11,958 bases of DNA from Nitrospinota bacterium. GTDB taxonomy: Bacteria; UBA8248. A program made the translations under genes and the position numbers. The stretch lies in the NCBI GenBank assembly GCA_029937135.1, contig JAPYQX010000059.1, positions 1-11,958 on the forward strand. The letters run 5' to 3'. Position 1 is the first letter of the stretch. Every line of letters starts with the position of its first letter. Positions 8,077 through 11,958 of this stretch are shown in pieces. The notes under the pieces were generated by a model. The model was not told the origin of the DNA. It did not search any database and was given only the letters and a program-made list of their open reading frames with translations.

Positions 8077-8116
8077 AGCGTTTTATCTCCCGGCGGGATT
8101 CACGCCGAATCAACCC

Positions 8117-9127
8117 CTAAACGGAATACGTCCGCGACACGGCGCGGCTACCGCCGTTCCAGCCGTGCATGACCGCGCAGTGCGGCCCAGGCGCGCCGCC
8201 AGCCACGATGATGTGGAGGTCGGCGGGGTCTTTGAGCAGGGGAACGAAAAAATCATCATCATCCAGATCGACGGGAAACGGAAGTTCCTTCATCCACTCT
8301 TCGCGGTACTGGCCCGTCCGCTTCAGATCCCCGAGCCGGCGGCCCGCCAGCGCGCAAAGGCGGCGGCGCACCTCCTCCCTCGACAGATCGGCGCAGATGG
8401 CTGCCTGCTGGGGCGAAAAGGCCAGGACGAGATCCGAGCGCACCCACTGGTTCCAGCATCCCAGGTGCGACATGGTGTCGGCGACGCTGACGAAAAGCTG
8501 TTCCGGATTGCGGGCATAGTTGTCCACCACGAGCTGGGGATTTTCACAGGCAACAGCTGTTACGACATTCTCGTCCGCGGCAAACCCCCGGCTGACCGAA
8601 AACGGCTCCCAAGGACTGTCCGCCACGTTTTCGGCGATGCAGAAAGTATATTTCGAGGGCTGGCCAAAGGTGCTCATCGAAACGATCCCGGGGATTCCTC
8701 CACCCAGGTTCAGGAGCATGAGCCGGATGGCGCGGCCTATCGTCGCGTTCGCCCGGAAGCCGGGGCCGAAGCAACCCCTCCCCCCGTAAAGACCGATCCC
8801 GGCGGCGTAGGGACCGTTCACGATCAGGAGCGGGGCGGAGCTGTTCATCGAGCCCTGGAGGCCGTTCAGGCCGAACCGCTCGTCCAGTATGGCCGCAATA
8901 CCCGCCAGAACAACGGGCAAATATTCGGGCCTGCAACCCGCCATCACGGCGTGGGCCGCGACGGCGCGTACGCTCGCTTCTGCGTGAGCGGGAGGTACGT
9001 CGCCGACGACCTCGTCCGGATCGCGGCTCGTCCCCCCGAGCATTTCTTCAATGAGATCCTCGGTTGGCACAACGACCGGCAAACCATCCGACCAGGGTTT
9101 GTCAAAAAAATATTCGACTTCGCTCAA
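8117..9127 (-). CDS. P3: second of the four tandem paralogs, TTG start overlapping the P4 stop
   Basis: Function unknown; 336 residues from the preferred start. It has the full motif set: KPWSDGLPVV, HAVMAGC (Cys65), GCFGPGFRANATIG (Cys119), STFGQPSKYTFCI (Cys163), VACENP (Cys194), AAICA (Cys245), DLDDDDFFVP and VAGG...MHGWNGGS. A two-residue gap relative to P1 follows the AAICA block. The preferred start is TTG at 9127, in the four-base overlap TTGA with the P4 stop; it gives MSEVEYFFDK, matching the array's common N-terminus, and has AAGGGG about 8 nt upstream. A longer in-frame TTG at 9169 would add 14 residues and overlap P4 by 46 bp; it has no family support. Translation is probably coupled to P4. 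Confidence 0.84.
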   Translation of the reverse strand: MSEVEYFFDKPWSDGLPVVVPTEDLIEEMLGGTSRDPDEVVGDVPPAHAEASVRAVAAHAVMAGCRPEYLPVVLAGIAAILDERFGLNGLQGSMNSSAPLLIVNGPYAAGIGLYGGRGCFGPGFRANATIGRAIRLMLLNLGGGIPGIVSMSTFGQPSKYTFCIAENVADSPWEPFSVSRGFAADENVVTAVACENPQLVVDNYARNPEQLFVSVADTMSHLGCWNQWVRSDLVLAFSPQQAAICADLSREEVRRRLCALAGRRLGDLKRTGQYREEWMKELPFPVDLDDDDFFVPLLKDPADLHIIVAGGAPGPHCAVMHGWNGGSRAVSRTYSV

Positions 9128-10176
9128 AACGTATACCCCTTCGACACGGCGCGGCTGCCCCCGCTCCAACCGTGCATCACCGCCGTCTCGGGGCCGGGTA
9201 TACCGCCCGCGACGATGATCTTTAAATCCTCGGGGTCTTTCACGGTAGGAACGAAAAAATCATCATCGTCCAGATCGACGGGTATCGGCAGGGAGCGCAT
9301 CCGCTCCTCCCGGAAGTTGCCGCCGCGCCGAAGCTCTCCCACCCGGCGGCCCGCCATCTCGAGGAGGCGGGCGTGGATATCTTCCTTGGAAAGACCATCC
9401 GCCGCGCAAATTTCCGCATGCTGCGGAGCGAGCGCGACGACAAGATCCGAGCGCGTCCAGTTGTTCCAGCTTCCCAGGTGGGCCATGGCGTCGGCGACCG
9501 CGATCAGATACCGGTCCGCAGTTCGGCTCGTGTCGTCGAAGACAAGCTGTGGGTTTTCAACGGCGATGAGGGTGACGGTATCCACTCCCGGCCCATGACC
9601 CAGGCTCTCCGAAAGCGGAGGCCAGGGGCTTTCCTCTTCATTTTCGCGGATGCAAAAGGTAAAGCGCGAGGGCTGGGAAAAGGTGCTCATCGAGGTGACG
9701 CCGGGGATTCCCGCGCCGAGATTCAAGAGGATGAGCCGGATCGCGCGGCCTATCGTGGCGTTCGCCCTGAAGCCGGGGCCGAAGCAACCGAGGCCCCCGT
9801 TGATGCCAATCTTTTTGGCATAGGGGCCGTTCACGATCATCAGCGGAGCGACGGCGTGCATGGTGGCCTGGATGCCGTTGATGTTGAAGGATTCCTCGAG
9901 CATCGCCCCGGCGCCCGCCAGTACGACCGGAAGATACCCGGGCAGGCAACCGGCCATCACAGCATGAACCGCGATATCGCGGACGCTCGCCGCCTCCAGG
10001 GCGGGGGGTATCTCGCCCACCGGCTCGTCCGGGTCTCGCGAAGTTCCTGTTAGCATCCGGGCGATGCGCTCCTCGGTCGGCGGCACGACCGGCAGGCCGT
10101 CCGACCAGGGCTTATCGAAGAAGAATTCAAATTCGTCCGCGATTTCGTCTGCGTTCTCGTCCGCTGGAGCGCTCAA
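9124..10176 (-). CDS. P4: first-transcribed paralog of the array, TTG start with a perfect Shine-Dalgarno
   Basis: Function unknown; 350 residues, the longest copy, with an extra acidic N-terminus (ADENADEIADEFEF) before the shared FFDKPWSDGLPVV. It carries all array motifs: HAVMAGC (Cys77), GCFGPGFRANATIG (Cys131), TFCIRENE (Cys175), AEICA (Cys257), DLDDDDFFVP and IIVAGGIPGP...MHGWSG. Its equivalent of P1 Cys198 is Val206. The segment GEIPPA to GYLPVVLA resembles P2, while NLGAGIPGVTSMSTFSQPSR matches P1, so the gene looks mosaic. The start is TTG at 10176, placed by GGAGGTGAT directly upstream; the nearby ATG at 10180 is out of frame. It lies 63 bp after the TPR gene and overlaps P3 by 4 bp. 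Confidence 0.87.
   Translation of the reverse strand: MSAPADENADEIADEFEFFFDKPWSDGLPVVPPTEERIARMLTGTSRDPDEPVGEIPPALEAASVRDIAVHAVMAGCLPGYLPVVLAGAGAMLEESFNINGIQATMHAVAPLMIVNGPYAKKIGINGGLGCFGPGFRANATIGRAIRLILLNLGAGIPGVTSMSTFSQPSRFTFCIRENEEESPWPPLSESLGHGPGVDTVTLIAVENPQLVFDDTSRTADRYLIAVADAMAHLGSWNNWTRSDLVVALAPQHAEICAADGLSKEDIHARLLEMAGRRVGELRRGGNFREERMRSLPIPVDLDDDDFFVPTVKDPEDLKIIVAGGIPGPETAVMHGWSGGSRAVSKGYTF
9927..10039 (-). repeat. Near-identical 113-bp patch in P4, shared with P2
   Basis: Partner copy of 7851-7963, in the same orientation about 2.08 kb away. Homologous exchange between the two copies would delete or duplicate two genes' worth of the array, so it is a potential copy-number hotspot. 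Confidence 0.7.
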
Positions 10177-10203
10177 TCATCACCTCCAGCCCCCGGCGGG
10201 GGG
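10174..10203 (-). promoter_or_regulatory. P4 translation-initiation region: TTG start, 9-base Shine-Dalgarno, upstream hairpin
   Basis: On the minus strand GGAGGTGAT (10187-10179) complements nine bases of the usual 16S rRNA 3' end, and its GGAGG core stands 6 nt from the TTG. Directly upstream, a run of C pairs with a run of G around GCC (10202-10190), a short strong hairpin that leaves the Shine-Dalgarno exposed. The rare start codon is thus offset by an unusually strong ribosome site. Confidence 0.6.
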
Positions 10204-10239
10204 ATCGGTCCCTGTCAGAGGATGAGACGGCCCGCCCGG

Positions 10240-10680
10240 CTAGTTGATGCTCCGGTCAATCGCCTCTTTGAGATCCTCGGCGAGCGGGGAGCCCATCCGC
10301 ACGAGGGTGCGATAGTCGCTCATCGCCGCTGTGATATTTCCGGCCAGCACAAAGGCCTTGCCCCGGTACTCCCGAAGCTCGGCGTAGCCGGGGTTAATCT
10401 CCACCGCCCGGTTATATGCGGCGATTGCCTCGCTCAGGCGCCCGGCATGACGGAGGCTATAGCCCAGAAGCGTATAGGCCTTGTAATTTCCGGCATCCTC
10501 GGCAGTAGCCTGCCGGAACAGACGGGCGGCACGAACCCACCTGCCCTCGTGAATCTGGATGCGGCCCCGCTCAAAGGCCGAGCCGTTGGGGTCCGGCTTG
10601 GGCAGTGCGGCGGGATCGTAGGCGAGGGCCGAGGTAGCGAAGACAAGCGATAAAACAAGAACAAAAGCTGCGGCGCGCAT
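10240..10680 (-). CDS. Small secreted TPR-repeat protein
   Basis: 146 residues. A Sec signal peptide (core AAAFVLVLSLVFATSALA) is probably cleaved after Ala20; there is no lipobox cysteine, so the product is likely free in the periplasm. About three tetratricopeptide repeats follow: roughly 34-65, 66-99 (the clearest, with LGYSLRHAGRLSEAIAAYNRAVEI-like spacing) and 100-130. TPRs form a helical scaffold for protein-protein binding; no catalytic motif is visible. The start has GGAGGAG 6 nt upstream. It is the first gene of the minus-strand block, 63 bp ahead of P4. Its partner could be the periplasmic binding protein or an envelope component, but that is speculation. Confidence 0.85.
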   Translation of the reverse strand: MRAAAFVLVLSLVFATSALAYDPAALPKPDPNGSAFERGRIQIHEGRWVRAARLFRQATAEDAGNYKAYTLLGYSLRHAGRLSEAIAAYNRAVEINPGYAELREYRGKAFVLAGNITAAMSDYRTLVRMGSPLAEDLKEAIDRSIN

Positions 10681-10866
10681 TGAAAACTCCTCCAGGAAAA
10701 GCGTAGAGACGCTTGATATTTTTACGAGTGGTCTTTCCTACAGAGTCCGTAATTTACCGCCCGGAGGCGGAAAGCGCCAGCACTGATTCACTTCGCGGCG
10801 AGTTCAGGTGGTAATATTTCGCGTAAAGTGAAATTTATTTTCCGGATAACCCAAGGAGCCTGATTC
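10681..10866. promoter_or_regulatory. Divergent intergenic region between the TPR/array operon and the cupin gene
   Basis: This is the only noncoding gap able to hold promoters for both the leftward block and the rightward cupin. It is AT-richer near the cupin: TAATAT (10812-10817) is a possible -10 on the plus strand, but no good -35 sits at a normal distance. An imperfect dyad TTTC-N9-GAAA (10817-10833) could be an operator, and a CCGCC-CGGA-GGCGG hairpin lies at 10757-10770. AAGGAG (10853-10858) is the cupin ribosome site. Promoter boundaries are not resolved. Confidence 0.45.
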
Positions 10867-11256
10867 ATGCCCACTTATCCGAATTTTGGAAGCCGGCCGG
10901 GGGGGGGAATCTCCTATACGGCCGCCTCCGCCTCCTGGCAACACGGCCAAAATCTGAGTATTGGACTCCTGCGGATGGAGGGCGGCACTTTCTCCACCCC
11001 TCACTACCATAACGACGAGCAGTTTATTTATTTGCTGCGAGGGAACATTCGCGTCGCCATCAGCGGCGAGGTCCACAATGCCGCCCCCGGCGATCTTGTC
11101 CACTTCCCGCCCGGCGCCCTCCACGAAATCGCCGTGTCGGGCGAGGAGGCCGCGGAATTTCTCCTGAGCCGGGGCCCGGCGCGCGAAAATCCGAACGATG
11201 ACGTATTCACGCCCGATGGCGAGAGCGCCCGGAGTTTACTGCGCGGGAAATCCTAG
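10867..11256 (+). CDS. Small single-domain cupin protein
   Basis: 129 residues, one beta-barrel cupin domain. Motif 1 reads G40-TFSTP-H46-Y-H48-NDE-Q52-FIYLLR-G59 and motif 2 reads G75-DLVHF-PPG-AL-H86. The metal ligands would be His46, His48, Gln52 and His86, with Gln replacing the usual Glu; this variation is known in the superfamily. No extra domain indicates a substrate, so it could be a small dioxygenase, isomerase or sensor. AAGGAG stands 8 nt before the ATG. A run of nine G (10899-10907) falls in codons 11-14, close to the start. It is monocistronic: divergent from the TPR gene and followed by a terminator. Confidence 0.88.
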   Translation: MPTYPNFGSRPGGGISYTAASASWQHGQNLSIGLLRMEGGTFSTPHYHNDEQFIYLLRGNIRVAISGEVHNAAPGDLVHFPPGALHEIAVSGEEAAEFLLSRGPARENPNDDVFTPDGESARSLLRGKS

Positions 11257-11282
11257 CCGTCCGGCAGCGCCTGAAAAATAAT

Positions 11283-11311
11283 AGGGGGCGACCCCTCAAG
11301 GATCGCCCCTT
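11283..11311. terminator. Bidirectional rho-independent terminator between cupin and OsmC genes
   Basis: GGGGCGA (11285-11291) pairs with TCGCCCC (11303-11309) around an 11-base loop. It is followed by TTTTTATT on the plus strand and, in the other direction, by TATTATTTTT on the minus strand. It lies between convergent stops at 11256 and 11344 and can serve both. Confidence 0.9.
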
Positions 11312-11343
11312 TTTATTGTAGCGGGTTTTTGTATATCCAGGCG

Positions 11344-11814
11344 CTATTCGTTGACGTGCCAGTTGTCGGTCATCTTGCAGCCGCTCGCCTTGAAAAGGTT
11401 GTAGACCGGGCAGCGCTTAAAGTAATCCGCCTTGACCGCCTCAACCTGCTCGGGGGTGGCGTCGATCTTTATCCATACATCCGTCACCGCCTCGCTCGGA
11501 TTGGACTTATAGCCCTCCTGACCCCCGATGCCGCGCGGGCTGTAGACGATGGTGGATTTCACCTTCATCGATTCGATTTCGAGCTTGGCGTCCTTGGCGC
11601 AACGCTCGACGATCACCGCCGTGCACCCGGCAAGCGATGTCACCAGATAGCCGATGGGCGAAGCGCCAGTGTCCGAGCCGCCGAGCCGCTTGGGCTCGTC
11701 CACGATCATGGTGTGACCCCCCTTGACGGTCACAACGCTTTTGGCGTGCCCCTTGAAATCCGCCTCCGCCCAGTTCTCCGTCGTCTCGGGCACTTCCTTT
11801 ATTCTGATTGCCAT
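11344..11814 (-). CDS. OsmC/Ohr-superfamily protein (peroxide-reductase type)
   Basis: 156 residues, cytoplasmic. Both redox cysteines of the superfamily are present: Cys64 in SPIGYLVTSLAGC and Cys135 in KRCPVYNLF; Cys72 and Cys146 are additional. Family members reduce organic hydroperoxides with thiol or lipoyl electron donors, and length and spacing fit OsmC rather than a fused form. The segment EGYKSNPSEAVTDVWIKID is the usual central strand region. The general OsmC branch (YhfA/OsmC-like) is favoured over Ohr, but the exact subfamily is open. The ATG at 11814 has AAAGGAG with its core 6 nt upstream. It converges on the cupin and is separated by about 75 bp from the next gene upstream on the same strand. 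Confidence 0.9.
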   Translation of the reverse strand: MAIRIKEVPETTENWAEADFKGHAKSVVTVKGGHTMIVDEPKRLGGSDTGASPIGYLVTSLAGCTAVIVERCAKDAKLEIESMKVKSTIVYSPRGIGGQEGYKSNPSEAVTDVWIKIDATPEQVEAVKADYFKRCPVYNLFKASGCKMTDNWHVNE

Positions 11815-11890
11815 ACGTGTCTCCTTTAGGCCTCTAGAGTTCCGTGCCTTTTCTTAAAACAAGTTCGGATCAACTGGAATTGATGATTCC

Positions 11891-11958
11891 CTACACCACG
11901 GCCCGGCCGGGTTCGTAATTGAGGTTGGTGGCGAGCCAGCGCTCGGCTTCCTCGAGGG
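11891..11958 (-). CDS. C-terminal end of an unidentified protein, truncated by window edge
   Basis: On the minus strand a frame open from the right edge runs 21 codons and stops with TAG at 11893-11891, ending LATNLNYEPGRAVV. Codon choice is GC-rich in third positions, like the neighbouring genes, and the frame sits in the same orientation as the OsmC gene about 75 bp downstream, so a real gene end is likely. The fragment is too short to name. Confidence 0.5.
   Translation of the reverse strand, partial: LEEAERWLATNLNYEPGRAVV

Noticed and set aside
8097..8111. GATTC-ACGCC-GAATC dyad between P3 and P2
   Set aside because: Only a 5-bp stem with moderate GC and no T-run; too weak to call a terminator or operator.
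8006..9598. 530-codon open frame on the plus strand, antisense to P3 and part of P4
   Set aside because: Its products are low-complexity and Arg/Pro-rich and show no family motifs, while the minus strand carries strongly conserved paralogs. The open frame follows from the GC-rich codon bias of the minus-strand genes and repeats because the paralogs share sequence.
5990..10176. Possible selenocysteine (in-frame TGA) in the paralogs
   Set aside because: Frames are uninterrupted to normal stops, and the motif positions carry Cys codons; no Sec-specific evidence was seen.
5990..10176. CRISPR or short tandem-repeat array
   Set aside because: The repetition is at the level of whole protein-coding genes about 1 kb long with intact frames; there are no short regularly spaced repeats.

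Overview
The window is GC-rich, densely coding bacterial DNA. Two proteins with Sec-type signal peptides and a periplasmic-binding-protein-dependent ABC importer suggest a Gram-negative-type cell. No rRNA, tRNA, phage, IS or CRISPR signal is visible. The taxon cannot be fixed from the sequence. The gene content (a family known mainly from environmental genomes, an XDH-family molybdoenzyme, an Fbp-like importer) would suit an uncultured soil or marine lineage, but that is an impression only.

Layout. (1) 3-1793, plus strand: the C-terminal ~596 residues of a xanthine-dehydrogenase-family molybdenum hydroxylase large subunit, cut by the left edge and closed by a bidirectional terminator (1815-1845). 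(2) 1895-10680, minus strand: a long co-directional block. Read in the direction of transcription it is a secreted TPR protein (10680-10240), four tandem paralogs of an uncharacterised ~340-residue family, called here P4 (10176-9124), P3 (9127-8117), P2 (8076-7045) and P1 (7018-5990), then a complete importer: solute-binding protein (5801-4776), fused double permease (4747-3002) and ATPase (2998-1895). Gaps inside the block are -4 to 63 bp, except 188 bp between P1 and the binding protein, where a candidate promoter sits. (3) 10867-11256, plus: a small single-domain cupin, divergent from the TPR gene and ended by a second bidirectional terminator. (4) 11344-11814, minus: an OsmC-family protein. 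(5) 11891-11958, minus: the last 21 codons of an unidentified gene.

The notable feature is the four-gene paralog array. All four copies keep four cysteines, a glycine-rich GCFGPGFRANATIG core and a C-terminal VAGG...MHG segment, which suggests a redox or metal-dependent role. P4 appears mosaic: close to P2 near its N-terminus and to P1 in the middle. P2 has lost the acidic and MHGW motifs found in the other three. From memory, unverified here, this family occurs in environmental bacteria next to, or fused to, UGSC-family (seleno)proteins, and no function has been assigned. Its co-orientation with a high-affinity importer suggests, but does not show, that the array acts on an imported ligand.
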